Origin: Fremontodendron californicum
Taxonomy: Eukaryota > Streptophyta > Magnoliopsida > Malvales > Malvaceae
Length of the DNA stretch: 64,000 bases
NCBI GenBank assembly: GCA_030761205.1
Contig: JAULJL010000046.1
Span: 10,309,590-10,373,589 of the forward strand
Direction of reading: 5' to 3'
The notes under the pieces are model-generated. The model was given only the letters and a program-made list of their open reading frames with translations. It did no database searches and was not told the origin of the DNA. This document shows positions 45,722-57,754 of this stretch, one piece after another. Each line of letters opens with the position of its first letter. Position 1 is the first letter of the stretch. The translations under genes and the position numbers were made by a program.

Positions 45722-46215
45722 ATCAAGATTTCGTTTCTTGAATTTTTTTTTTATCAATTAAAATTCCTTCTTATTGATTCTTGATCCGAATCTAAAAAAA
45801 AAAGTTCATCCGAGATTTCAAGAAAATCAAGAAGTCTCGTTCTTGAAAAAAAAAAAAGAAGAAACGTGTTCGAACACAAGAAAAAGAAAGAAAGATTCGA
45901 AAAAGATCAAGAAAAGTAGGAAAGATTTGAATTCTTGGTCATCTTATTCTTGATTTTTACTTGTTTTATCTTTTTATTAATTGTTTCTTGTTTCTTGAGT
46001 CTTTTGCTAGGTAGAATTAAGCAAGTGGAGTTCTTGAAGAGTTCTTCTAGTTCCTAAAGAACCTGAAAGAGGAAATAGAGTGGTAAAAGGCAAGAGTAAG
46101 TAAGTTTATTAAAGAAAAAGCCTAAAAGAGTGCAAACAAGAGTTGGAGTGATATCTTAATTGAGTGTAAACACTAAGGGAATGTGTGAGTTTATTTTTAT
46201 CACTAACATTTTGTT

Positions 46216-49200
46216 TTGCAGCAACTTCAAATGTCTCACCATACTAAATCATCACACAAGGGGGATGAAAATTCATCCTTTACATTGAGAGCTATGCAAC
46301 AACAGTTTGAGATGATGAATTTTGCGATGGCACAGATGTCAGACAAGATAGAGAGCCAATCGGCAGCCATTCAAAACCTACAAGGTGGGCGATATAGAGG
46401 GGCTAGGCGAGAGCCTAGTGTTGTTGATGAACATGATATAGAGGAGGCAGATGATGAGGAAGTTGATATGGGTAGACCTAGAGGAGTTAGGCATGGAGGA
46501 AGGCCTAGGAGAAACACTAGGGATCATGATTGGGAAAATAGAGAAGATAGGAACCTTGGGAATATTAAAATGAAAATTCCACCATTCCAAGGTAGAACTG
46601 ATCCTGAGGTGTATTTGGAGTGGGAGAAGAAGATAGAGTTGATCTTTGATTGTCACAACTATTCGGAAGAGAAAAAGATGAAGTTGGCAGTCATTGAATT
46701 TACTGACTATGCCATAGTTTGGTGGGATCAACTAGTAACCAGTAGGAGGAGAAATCATGAGAGACCTATAGAGACATGGAGGGAATTGAAAGCTCTCATG
46801 AAAAGGAGGTTTGTTCCTAGCCACTATTATAGGGACCTTTACCAAAAACTTCAAAACCTTACCCAAGGGTTTAGGAGTGTAGAGGATTACTATAAGGAGA
46901 TGGAGGTGGCTATGATTAGAGCCAATGTAGAGGAGGATCGGGAAGCCACCATGGCTAGATTTTTGAGTGGCTTACATAGAGACATAGCTAATGTTGTGGA
47001 GTTGCAGCATTATGTGGAGGTAGAAGACATGGTGCATATGGCAATGAAGGTGGAGAGGCAATTGAAAAGAAAGGGGGCAGCAAGGTATTCTTCGGCTTCT
47101 AGCACTCCTTGGAAACCAAAGTGGGACAAAGACCGGGCTGTTGTCAAGGGCAAAATCGAACCACCAAAGGGGAAAGAAGAGAGCACTAGCAAAGACAAAC
47201 CCAAGGTATTTCAAAATTCCAATTCTTCAAGGAATAGAGATATTAAATGCTTTAAATGTTTGGGTTCAGGCCATATTGCATCTCAATGTCCAAACAAAAG
47301 GGCGATGATCATGCATGCTAATGGTGAAGTCGTGACCGAAAGTGAGGATGATTGTGATGACATGCCAGAATTGGAGGATGCTAGTGATTGTGTTGGTGAT
47401 GATGCTGACTTGGACTACCCCGTGGAAGGTAAATCTCTTGTTGCTAGGCGTGCTTTGAATGCACAAATTAAAATAGATGATGTAGAGGAACAAAGGGAAA
47501 ACATTTTTCATACTAGATGTTTTGTGAACAATAAAGTATGTAGTATGATAATTGATGGGGGGAGTTGCACCAATGTAGCTAGTACTACCTTAGTAGAAAA
47601 GTTGGGTTTACCTATGCTTAAACATCCTAAGCCTTATAGATTGCAATGGTTGAATGATTGTGGGGAGGTTAAGGTGAATAGGCAAGTCAGGGTAGCTTTT
47701 ACTATTGGGAGGTATAGTGATGAGGTGCTTTGTGATGTAGTGCCTATGCATGCTGGCCATCTATTGTTGGGGAGGCCATGGCAATTTGATAGGAGGGTAA
47801 CACATGATGGGTTTAGGAATAGATACAGCTTTGTAAAAGATGGCAAAACCATCAACCTTGTTCCTTTAACACCAAAGCAGGTCTATGAAGACCAAATGAA
47901 ATTGAAATCTGTTTTTGAGAAAAAAAAATTGAGTGTGGCCGAATCTAATGAGGAAAAAAGGAGAGAACAAAAAAAAAAAAGATTGGCCGAAAAAGGGGAG
48001 GAAAAAGAAAGTGACAAAAACAGAGAAGTGGCTGAAAAAAATAAAGTAATGCCACAAGAAAGAAAAGCAAAAACAAAGATGAGCTTTTATGCAAAAGAGA
48101 GTGAGGTTAAGAAGGCTTTTTTAGAAGATCAGCCCATGATCTTCCTTGTTTATAAAGAATCATATCTTAATCTTGATGAATCTAACCAAGCTCTTCCTAG
48201 TGTTGCTATTTCTTTGTTACAGGAATTTGAAGAGTTATTCCTGGACGAGATGCCAAGTGGGTTGCCTTCCATAAGAGGCATTGAGCATCAGATTGATTTT
48301 GTACCCGGAGCAGTCATTCCAAATCGACCAGCCTATAGAAGTAATCCGGAGGAGACAAAGGAACTTCAAAGGCAAGTTGAAGACTTGATGAGTAAAGGGT
48401 ACATAAGAGAAAGCATGAGTCCATGTGCTGTTCCAGTTCTTCTAGTGCCAAAGAAGGATGGGTCTTGGAGGATGTGTGTTGATTGTAGAGCAGTCAACAA
48501 TATCACGGTAAAGTATCGTCATCCCATTCCTAGATTAGATGATATGCTAGATGAATTGTATGGATCTTGTGTTTTTAGTAAGATAGATCTTAAAAGTGGT
48601 TACCATCAGATTAGGATGAAAGAAGGTGATGAATGGAAAACAGCTTTTAAGACTAAATATGGGTTGTATGAATGGTTAGTCATGCCATTTGGACTTACTA
48701 ATGCACCTAGTACTTTTATGAGACTAATGAATCATGTTTTAAGAGAGTTTCTAGGTAAATTTGTAGTAGTCTACTTTGATGACATTTTAGTGTACAGCAA
48801 AAGCTTAGATGAGCATGTTGAACATTTGCGATTTGTGTTTAATGTGTTGAAAACTGAAAAGTTGTATGCTAATTTTAAGAAGTGTACCTTTTGCATGGAT
48901 AGAGTTATATTTCTTGGATATGTTGTTAGCTCAAAAGGTATTGAGATGGATGAAGAGAAAGTCAAGGCCATCAAGGACTGGCTGACGCCTAAAGGGGTAA
49001 GTGAGGTAAGAAGCTTTCATGGTTTAGCTAGTTTTTATAGGCGTTTTGTTAAAGACTTTAGCACTATTGCTGCAGCACTTACTGAAGTTATTAAAAAGAA
49101 TGTTGGTTTTCATTGGGGCAATGAACAAGAAAAAGCATTTGTTAATCTTAAAGATAGGTTATCTTCAGCACCTCTTTTAACATTACCTAACTTTGACAAA

Positions 49201-49958
49201 GCTTTTGAGATTGAATGTGATGCCTCAGGAATAGGAATTGGAGCTGTTTTAATGCAGGAAAAGCGTCCAATCGCATTCTTCAGTGAGAAGCTTAGTGGAG
49301 CGGCCTTGAACTATCCAACTTATGACAAGGAGCTCTATGCACTTGTTAGAGCTTTGGAGACATGGCAGCATTACTTATGGCCTAAGGAATTTGTGATACA
49401 TACTGATCATGAGTCATTGAAACATCTCAAGGGTCAAGGTAAATTGAATAAGAGACATGCTAGGTGGATGGAATACATAGAGACCTTTCCTTATGTCATT
49501 AAATATAAGCAAGGTAAGGAAAATATTGTGGCTGATGCTTTATCTAGGAGGTATGTATTTCTCACATCTATGAATGCTAAGATGCTTGGATTTGAATATA
49601 TAAAGGATGAATATGCTAATGATGCTGATTTTTGTGATGTATACATAGCATGTGATAAGACAGCATTTGGTAAATTTTACAAGCATGATGGTTTTTTGTT
49701 TAGACAAGATAAACTATGTGTGCCTAATTGTTCTATGAGAGAGTTATTAGTGCGTGAGGCACATGGTGGTGGTTTAATGGGACACTTTGGTGTCAAGAAG
49801 ACCTTAGAAATATTGTATGAACATTTCTTTTGGCCTAAAATGAAAAGGGATGTTATTCGCATATGTAATAGATGCATTACATGTAGAAAGGCCAAATCTA
49901 AGGTTTTACCTCATGGGTTGTATACACCCTTACCAGTTCCTAGTGAACCATGGGTAGA
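46216..49958 (+). pseudogene. gypsy gag-pol, intact as far as integrase
   Basis: A single frame of about 1,247 codons to the insertion point (it reads on into the inserted LTR to 50169). Gag comes first, then a CCHC knuckle CFKCLGSGHIASQC (about residue 345), protease with IDGGS (about 446), RT with YFDDILVYS (about 852), RNase H with CDASGIGIGAVL (about 1001) and the HHCC finger ending CNRCITCRK (about 1218). The encoded polyprotein would form particles, copy RNA to DNA and integrate it. The frame is cut within the integrase core by the Athila-like element at 49959 and resumes at 57755. Confidence 0.92.
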
Positions 49959-51456
49959 TGATGGAGACTCAATTAAGAGTTGTAAACCCAAGTGCAGGTT
50001 ATGTTCAAGTAATAAATTCTCGGGTGTCCGAGGTCGAACCACAGGGAAGCGTACTAGTAAGTATAAGTTTATAAATATATATGAAAAAAAAAATAAACAA
50101 GATATTAGGGAATCAATAACAAAGAAAGTAAACAAGATATTAGAGAACAAAATAAACAAAATAACATAAAAGCAATTAAATAAGATATAAAAAACAATAA
50201 GAAAGGATGTTGAGGTTAGAGAATCCACTCTTGGTGTTATGCTAAGATTAATCTTGTTTTATTACACAATTGAAATCCACACATAAGGGAGGTTCCAATT
50301 GGAAGGTTTAGCAATTCAGTCCAAATTGTTCAACGTCCATAGCATATGATATTATGTTCATTTGGTGTCCTCAAAACTCATAAAAAGAGTCCAAGCATTC
50401 CTTATGCCAAGGTATATGTCTACAACAAATCAAGGTTATGAAACCAAGCATTTACTGTGCCATTTTCATTGTCAATAATGAATCAAGATCTCTACTTTGC
50501 AAGTATGATTTTAAACCAAAAGAAAATATTATCTATACTAGTGTTTATAAATGATGATTCATTTTAGCTCATGTTTAAGAGACTAACCTTAGCATTTACC
50601 AAGAGCTTCACCTCATCACCTAAACAATATGATTAGCAACACATACTAGATATGAATAAAATGAAAAGAAATGTAAGCAGCATAAGTAAATAAAAAAAAG
50701 AAAACTAGAGAAAGGAAAGAAGAAAAACTTAGAGAATTTTATTACAATGGCTAATATCCTACCAATGTATAATGTCTCATCCAAGGCCCTCTATTTATAC
50801 ACATTTTGGAGAGCTAAATGACAAGAGACAAGCTTTATAAATTTCAAAGGTAGGTATAATAGGTGGGTGCATTTTTCTAACAATTTTCGTCATGTTGTAT
50901 GACAATTCTGATCAGCCAGCTTGATGGTCGATTTTGTCAATGTTGGAGGCTCGATCTGATCAAATGGTCTTCTAGAAAAATATACCCCTATCAGTTACGG
51001 ATCCATAGCCGTTGGAATCAGATCATTTGCTCATGTGGATCGGAAGATATGGTCAAAATACCAAAATGGTGCAGAACAGACGTCATTGCACATCAGCCAA
51101 CTTGATGGTTGATTTCGGTAGGGAAAAAGACTCCGTTTCAAGAAGTGTAAAACATGAAAAAGATAGATATGCCTCTTAACTTTGTACGGTTAAAATTTCA
51201 GCCTTATTGCTTCAGTGAAACTCCAGATATAGCTGATATGACAAAAGGTGTCGGAATTGGAACTGAATTGGATTTGCCCTTAATTCTTGATTTAACCTAG
51301 TAATCTGAAATCACTCAAAGAAACTCATGAAAAACACTAAATTACATAAAAATATAAAAGATCATAAACACAAGTAGACTAAGCAATAATAACTCGTATT
51401 TGACACAAAACAATAATAAAACATAACTAAAAACTATATAATTATACGAGTTATCA
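49959..51456 (-). repeat. Athila-like LTR, left copy (3' LTR of the element)
   Basis: 1,498 bp, nearly identical to 56249-57749. Starts TGATGGAGACTCAATTAAG and ends ATACGAGTTATCA. Confidence 0.95.
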
Positions 51457-51470
51457 CACCCCCACACTTA
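51457..51470 (-). other. Athila-like polypurine tract
   Basis: Minus strand reads taagtgtgggggtg directly before the LTR, in the position and with the composition of a plus-strand primer. Confidence 0.8.
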
Positions 51471-53330
51471 GATTGTTGCTAGTCCCTAGCAACGACTCAA
51501 TAAAAATAAAATAAGAAAATCTAATCTAATCCATTTTCGTTGGAAATCACGGTGGCACTTAGCATGTGACACAAGCCTTTAAACCCCTAGGTGTCCCTAG
51601 TGGACGAGTTTAGTCTCGTGAGGGTTTGCTAGAACGATACCCACAAACATTGAAAAACTAAAATATAAGTAAACTACATACACTAAAAATATTTACTCCT
51701 AATCCTTTCAATATAAATTAGAGACAATCTTTGAACAAGTCTTATAAACTAATCAATAGCTCAAAGAATTTCACAAAAATTCATGCTTGAATGTAAATAA
51801 ATGAGTTAAGCCAATATTAACATAACATATTTCAATCAAAATAGTGCATATTCAACTTAATCTCAACCTCTCACATGGGATACTCTCATGATTTTCACTC
51901 TTTAAAGTAGTGGTAAAGTGTTTACACTCAATCAATCTCATGAAAACAGTTCTACCATATGCTTGCTTGTCCACCTATTCTCCACTATTTAGATCATACA
52001 ACTTCATAAATCAAGAGGTCTTTTTTCAAGGTTGTAATGGGGCCAAAGGGTTATAATGTGGTTAAAGAACAAAAGGATAAAGATATCACAAAGGTTCCAA
52101 AGAGTTCATAGAGTTTAGAGACATAATAAGATCATACAAATAAATTTCTCAAAACTCTTTACAAGTACATAGTCACATAGGCTAAATTTCATGTTGAGCC
52201 TTTGCTTCATTCTAACCAACTTTGTAACATCTTTTTCTTTACTTTAACTAGAAGTTCAAGAGAAGATTTTTTTTTTTTTGATTTTTTTTTTAATATGGGA
52301 ATGTATTTGACAATGATCCCTTTCTTTTTCTCTTGACTTTTGCCTCTCTCCTCCCCCACACTTATCTTTCGTTCTAACCCAAATTTTCAAAAAGTATCCC
52401 TTGTTTTTGCAATATGTCTCAAAATATATAATCCATCTTTAGAACAAGGGTAAGGATATAAGTATATCTAGGCTAGGTGTAAGTTCTGGTTACCAATAAA
52501 ATAGCATATTTAATGTAGGCTCAAATTGACTCACTAGTGGGGATGTTCTCTTAGAACATTAATAATGGATGGCTGTTTGGCTCTGGTTATAATCCTAATG
52601 CCTCTATCATATTCATGTTGTCACATGTATCAATATAGTCTCAAACGGTTTAAAGCAAGTTCTAGAGAATCATGTAATCATAAGAGCACTCAAGAAAGAA
52701 ATTAGATTGATTTGTATAATGCATCAATCATTATAGGCTCAAAAACTCACAAGTATGATTATACAAGTCAGATTAAATCTAAACATGCTTCTTTCTCAAT
52801 CAACATATCATATTAACATTGGCTCATAAAAAGGTTGACATCAAGCTCAATTCTCATGAAAATCTTCTCACTAATAAATCTGTTTTAGACTTATGCAATT
52901 CATATCTCATCATTGTATTAAAAAGGAACTAGAACACATTAAATAATAATAATAATAATAATAAAGACTCATAAAAAAAATAGTAGACAAAAATAAAAGA
53001 AATCCTAAATCGTTCCCCCCACACTTAATTCTTACATTGTCCTCAATGTAAGTCTATTAACCCAAATGAAAGAATCATGTGTAAGAGAAAAGAACTAATA
53101 ACATAAGAATAGGAATAACTAAGACTCAAAACAAAACAAACTCATGCAACCTAAATAATCCTAAAATACTAAACAAAAATTAACAAGTAAACATAAAAAG
53201 ATTAAAATCAAACTGACAAGGTATGTCTCAAGTCTCCCTTACTCAGACCTTGTTCAGAATGAATACTTCTAAATTGCTTAAAACACAACAAACTTTTTTT
53301 TTTGAAGAAGAGTAAAAATTATATTTACAT
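51471..53330 (-). other. Athila-like 3' non-coding region
   Basis: About 1.86 kb between the end of the long frame and the polypurine tract. In Athila elements this region can hold an env-like frame; I see none here. It includes an AAT trinucleotide run at about 52943-52966 and a second cccccacactta phrase near 53016. Confidence 0.7.
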
Positions 53331-56069
53331 CTAGTTATTTTCAAAACAAGGATCAGAAAGAAAAACAACCTCTTCTTGAGTAACATGATTTTCCAAAAAG
53401 AGTTTGAGTCTTTGTCCATTTACCTTGAATACGTTACCATTTTGAGGATTCTCAATGTCAACTGCTCCATAATGATACACATGCTTAACCACAAATGGGC
53501 CAGTCCATCTTGATCTCAACTTACCAGGAAATATGTGAAGTCTAGAATTATAAAGTAGAACTTTTTGCCCAACATCAAATATTTTTCTTGAAATTAACTT
53601 GTCATGAAATGCTTTAGTTTTTTCTTTATGAATTTTAGAATTCTCATATGCATCATTTCTGAGTTCCTCAAACTTTTGTTTCCAACAATGCTTAACCTGA
53701 AAAGAATTTAACAAAGAATCAGTGTGTGAAATTTCTGAAGCATTATCAAACTCACATTCAATTAAATAAGCTTCTAAAGGATCATGCAATGTGGTAGTGG
53801 TGAGATGTTCATGAACAAGTTCTTCAATGAAATCCACTTCATGTACTTCTGAATCATCACCAGGTTGCTTGCAAATGTTGAACACATTTAATTCTAAAGT
53901 CATATTTCCAAAAGAAATGTTCAAAATACCATTCCTGCAATTTATCAGAGCATTAGAAGTTGCAAGAAATGGACGGCCTAATATAACAGGAATTTGAACA
54001 TTTGGATTTGAAACAGGATGTGTGTCCAAAACAATAAAATCAACAGGGAAGTAAAAATTATCAATTTGAACCAAAACATCTTCAACTATCCCTCGAGGAA
54101 TTTTTACAGAACGATCAGCTAGTTGAAGTGTAACAGGTGTTTCCTTGAGTTCACCTAAACCTAACTGTTGATAAACAGAAAAAGGCAAAAGATTAACACT
54201 AGCACCAAGATCAAGCAATGCACGTTCTATTCTAGTGTTTCCAATGATGCATGAGATTGTTGGACATCCAGGATCTTTGAATTTTGGTGGAGTAAGGTGC
54301 TGAATGATTGAGCTCACACTTTCCGTCAGAAATGCTTTCTTTTGTACATTATGTTTCCTTTTAACTGTGCACATGTCCTTCAAAAATTTAGCATAAGATG
54401 GAACTTGTTTGATTGCATCCAATAAAGGAATGTTAATTTTAACTTGTTTGAAAAGTTCATAAATTTCTGCATTTTGATTCAAATTCTTTATTGTTTGCAA
54501 CCTTTGAGGAAAAGGAGCAGGATGCATACCTTTTTCTTTGTCCAAATTTTCAAGAAGTTCAGACTTACCATCATTCTTACCATTACTTTTCGGAGGGGAA
54601 TGAGGATCTTGGTCTTTTGATGGAATGTTTTTGTCAATTGCCTTTCCACTCCGAAGAGTTGTGATAGAACTGGCATTTTCCTGTTGAGTTTCATTGGAGC
54701 AAGAAACAAGACATTGAGTAGAAGGGTTAGGCTGAGGTTGAGTAGGAAACTTACCTTTTTCTTGAGTGCGTAATGAAGCTGTCAATGTGGACAAGGTGTT
54801 TTTGATCTCATTGATGTCCTGTGAAGTTTGGTTATTCACATTTGCTTGTGTTTGCATGAATGCTTGCAATGTCTCTTCCAAGGTTTGTACACGTAAAGGT
54901 TGATAGGAAAAAGTGTTGCCCGGCTTTTGAGATTGTGGTACCTGAACATGATTATTATTCTGCCAACTGAAGTTGGGATGATTTCTCCATTCAGGGTTAT
55001 ACGTTTCATAGTAAGGAGAAGGAAAAGGCTTTTTAAATGTGTTTATGGAATTTACTTGATCATGCAACGCTTCTTTAAGAATGGGAATGTTTGGACATTC
55101 AGAAGTGGGGTGTCCCATGATTTCACAAATTCCACAACTTTCTTCATTTTTAACCGTTTTGACTTCTTTTACTTCTCTAAGTTTCATGGCTTCAATCTTT
55201 CTAGCCAAATTAGTTACTTTAGCTTTTATCTCATCTTCTTGACTAAAATGATATTTTCCTCTGTTAGAAACAAGATTAGATCTATTGGAACTTTCAGAGG
55301 AATTATCTGTGTTCCAGGCTTGAGAGTTATCTGCCAAATGGTCTAGGTAGTCAAAGGCTTCTTCAGGTTCTTTTTCTAGAAACTCACCGTTACACATTGT
55401 TTCAGCAAATTGTTTAGTTTCGGGAGTTAAACTTTCATAAAAGAAACTAATAAGACGCCATTTTTCAAAACCATGATGTGGACAAGAACTTAACAAATCT
55501 TTAAAACGCTCCCAGCACTGAAAAAATGCTTCATTTTGATTTTGATTGAAATTTTGAATCTGTCTTTTCAAAGCAGTAGTTTTATGTGCTGGGAAAAATT
55601 TCTTTAGAAACTCAGTTTGTAATTCTTGCCATGTGCCAATTGACCTTGGTTTTAAATTATGAAGCCAAATTTTTGCTTTATCTTTTAAAGAAAAAGGAAA
55701 TAATTTTAGCTTGACAATTTCATTTGTAATTTGTTGGTCATTAAAGGTGACACATACATCTTCGAAGTCTTTTAGAAACGAGTAAGCACTTTCCGATTCT
55801 AACCCATGGAAATTTGGAAGCAAAGCTATCATACCTGGTTTAAAACGAAAGTTGTTTGCATTGAGAGGAAAAATAAAACAAGAGGGTGATGAGCTTCGAG
55901 TTGGTTGCAAGTAGTCACGCATGGTGCGTACTTGTCTGTTCTCATCTTCAGCATGAACACTTTCATTGTCAGCCATGGTAGGAGTTGTATTAGAAAGATT
56001 ACCTGAAAAAGTTTCACAATAAAATCTAACTAAACGACGAGATCTAAAATCACGTCGCCAAACAAGCAT
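53331..56069 (-). CDS. Athila-like gag-protease fused to an integrase C-terminal tail, 912 codons
   Basis: No stop in 912 codons. A Met at 55976 (MADNESVHAE) is the likelier start, 31 residues in. Gag domain: LPNFHGLESESAYSFLKDFE, WLHNLKPRSIGTWQEL. Then a CCHC knuckle CGICEIMGHPTSEC near residue 313, and a retropepsin site LLDLGASVNLLPFSVY near 620 with ILGRPFL after it. Instead of RT the frame goes within about 100 residues to ELRNDAYENSKIHKEKTKAF and RWTGPFVVKHVYHYGAVDI, the C-terminal domain of an Athila/Ogre-type integrase, and stops. RT, RNase H, zinc finger and DDE core are missing by an in-frame deletion. It could supply Gag and protease but not copy or integrate. Confidence 0.88.
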   Translation of the reverse strand: MLVWRRDFRSRRLVRFYCETFSGNLSNTTPTMADNESVHAEDENRQVRTMRDYLQPTRSSSPSCFIFPLNANNFRFKPGMIALLPNFHGLESESAYSFLKDFEDVCVTFNDQQITNEIVKLKLFPFSLKDKAKIWLHNLKPRSIGTWQELQTEFLKKFFPAHKTTALKRQIQNFNQNQNEAFFQCWERFKDLLSSCPHHGFEKWRLISFFYESLTPETKQFAETMCNGEFLEKEPEEAFDYLDHLADNSQAWNTDNSSESSNRSNLVSNRGKYHFSQEDEIKAKVTNLARKIEAMKLREVKEVKTVKNEESCGICEIMGHPTSECPNIPILKEALHDQVNSINTFKKPFPSPYYETYNPEWRNHPNFSWQNNNHVQVPQSQKPGNTFSYQPLRVQTLEETLQAFMQTQANVNNQTSQDINEIKNTLSTLTASLRTQEKGKFPTQPQPNPSTQCLVSCSNETQQENASSITTLRSGKAIDKNIPSKDQDPHSPPKSNGKNDGKSELLENLDKEKGMHPAPFPQRLQTIKNLNQNAEIYELFKQVKINIPLLDAIKQVPSYAKFLKDMCTVKRKHNVQKKAFLTESVSSIIQHLTPPKFKDPGCPTISCIIGNTRIERALLDLGASVNLLPFSVYQQLGLGELKETPVTLQLADRSVKIPRGIVEDVLVQIDNFYFPVDFIVLDTHPVSNPNVQIPVILGRPFLATSNALINCRNGILNISFGNMTLELNVFNICKQPGDDSEVHEVDFIEELVHEHLTTTTLHDPLEAYLIECEFDNASEISHTDSLLNSFQVKHCWKQKFEELRNDAYENSKIHKEKTKAFHDKLISRKIFDVGQKVLLYNSRLHIFPGKLRSRWTGPFVVKHVYHYGAVDIENPQNGNVFKVNGQRLKLFLENHVTQEEVVFLSDPCFENN

Positions 56070-56224
56070 AAAACAAAGTTAATATACAGATTAGGCGGTA
56101 TAACCAGCCAATAAAAATAAAACAAAGTTAATATACAATATAAATATAAATATATAGAAAATTAGGCGGTATAACCAGCCAATAAAAATAAATATACTTA
56201 TAAACTTATATACTTAGTATTGCT

Positions 56225-56242
56225 TCCCCGGCAACGGCGCCA
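56225..56242 (-). other. Athila-like primer binding site (tRNA-Asp)
   Basis: Minus strand TGGCGCCGTTGCCGGGGA, just inside the right LTR; complementary to plant tRNA-Asp. Confidence 0.88.
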
Positions 56243-56248
56243 AAAACT

Positions 56249-57749
56249 TGATGGAGACTCAATTAAGAGTTGTAAACCCAAGTGCAGGTTATGTTCAAGT
56301 AATAAATTCTCGGGTGTCCGAGGTCGAACCACAGGGAAGCGTACTAGTAAGTATAAGTTTATAAATATATATATGAAAAAGAAAATAAACAAGATATTAG
56401 GGAATCAATAACAAAGAAAGTAAACAAGATATTAGAGAACAAAACAAACAAAATAACATAAAAGCAATTAAATAAGATATAAAAAACAATAAGAAAGGAT
56501 GTTGAGGTTAGAGAATCCACTCTTGGTGTTATGCTAAGATTAATCTTGTTTTATTACACAATTGAAATCCACACATAAGGGAGGTTCCAATTGGAAGGTT
56601 TAGCAATTCAGTCCAAATTGTCCAACGTCCATAGCATATGATATTATGTTCATTTGGTGTCCTCAAAACTCATAAAAAGAGTCCAAGCATTCCTTATGCC
56701 AAGGTATATGTCTACAACAAATCAAGGTTATGAAACCAAGCATTTACTGTGCCATTTTCATTGTCAATAATGAATCAAGATCTCTACTTTGCAAGTATGA
56801 TTTTAAACCAAAAGAAAATATTATCTATACTAGTGTTTATAAATGATGATTCATTTTGGCTCATGTTTAAGAGACTAACCTTAGCATTTACCAAGAGCTT
56901 CACCTCATCACCTAAACAATATGATTAGCAACACATACTAGATATGAATAAAATGAAAAGAAATGTAAGCAGCATAAGTAAATAAAAAAAAGAAAACTAG
57001 AGAAAGGAAAGAAGAAAAACTTAGAGAATTTTATTACAATGGCTAATATCCTACCAATGTATAATGTCTCATCCAAGGCCCTCTATTTATACACATTTTG
57101 GAGAGCTAAATGACAAGAGACAAGCTTTATAAATTTCAAAGGTAGGTATAATAGGTGGGTGCATTTTTCTAACAATTTTCGTCATGTTGTATGACAATTC
57201 TGATCAGCCAGCTTGATGGTCGATTTTGTCAATGTTGGAGGCTCGATCTGATCAAATGGTCTTCTAGAAAAATATACCCCTATCAGTTACGGATCCATAG
57301 CCGTTGGAATCAGATCATTTTCTCATGTGGATCGGAAGATATGGTCAAAATACCAAAACGGTGCAGAACAGACGTCATTGCACATCAGCCAACTTGATGG
57401 TTGATTTCGGTAGGAAAAAAGACTCCGTTTCTAGAAGTGTAAAACATGAAAAAGATAGATATGCCTCTTAACTTTGTACGGTTAAAATTTCAGCCTTATT
57501 TCTTCAGTGAAACTCCAGATATAGCTGATATGCCAAAAAGGTGTCGGAAGTGGAACTGAATTGGATTTGCCCTTAATTCTTGATTTAACCTAGTAATCTG
57601 AAATCACTCAAAGAAACTCATGAAAAACACTAAATTACATAAAAATATAAAAGATCATAAACACAAGTAGACTAAGCAATAATAACTCGTATTTGACACA
57701 AAACAATAATAAAACATAACTAAAAACTATATAATTATACGAGTTATCA
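56249..57749 (-). repeat. Athila-like LTR, right copy (5' LTR of the element)
   Basis: 1,501 bp. Same ends as the left copy; the promoter copy for the minus-oriented element. Confidence 0.95.
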
Positions 57750-57754
57750 GTAGA

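Larger units (their letters stand above)
49959..57749 (-). mobile_element. Athila-like Ty3/gypsy element lacking RT, RNase H and integrase core
   Basis: LTRs 49959-51456 and 56249-57749 (about 1.5 kb, TGATGGAGAC...GTTATCA), with duplication GTAGA (49954-49958, 57750-57754). It is oriented minus. The primer site, read here as tccccggcaacggcgcca at 56225-56242, is the 3' end of tRNA-Asp, as in Athila-type elements. The polypurine tract is agtgtgggggtg on the minus strand beside 51457. The LTRs differ at about a dozen sites by eye. One long frame (gag-PR plus integrase tail) is present and pol enzymes are absent, so it must depend on another element to move. Confidence 0.93.

Noticed and set aside
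50899..51105. 68-codon frame, present again at 57191-57397
   Set aside because: It lies in both Athila-like LTRs and has no known motif; a repeat-borne chance frame.
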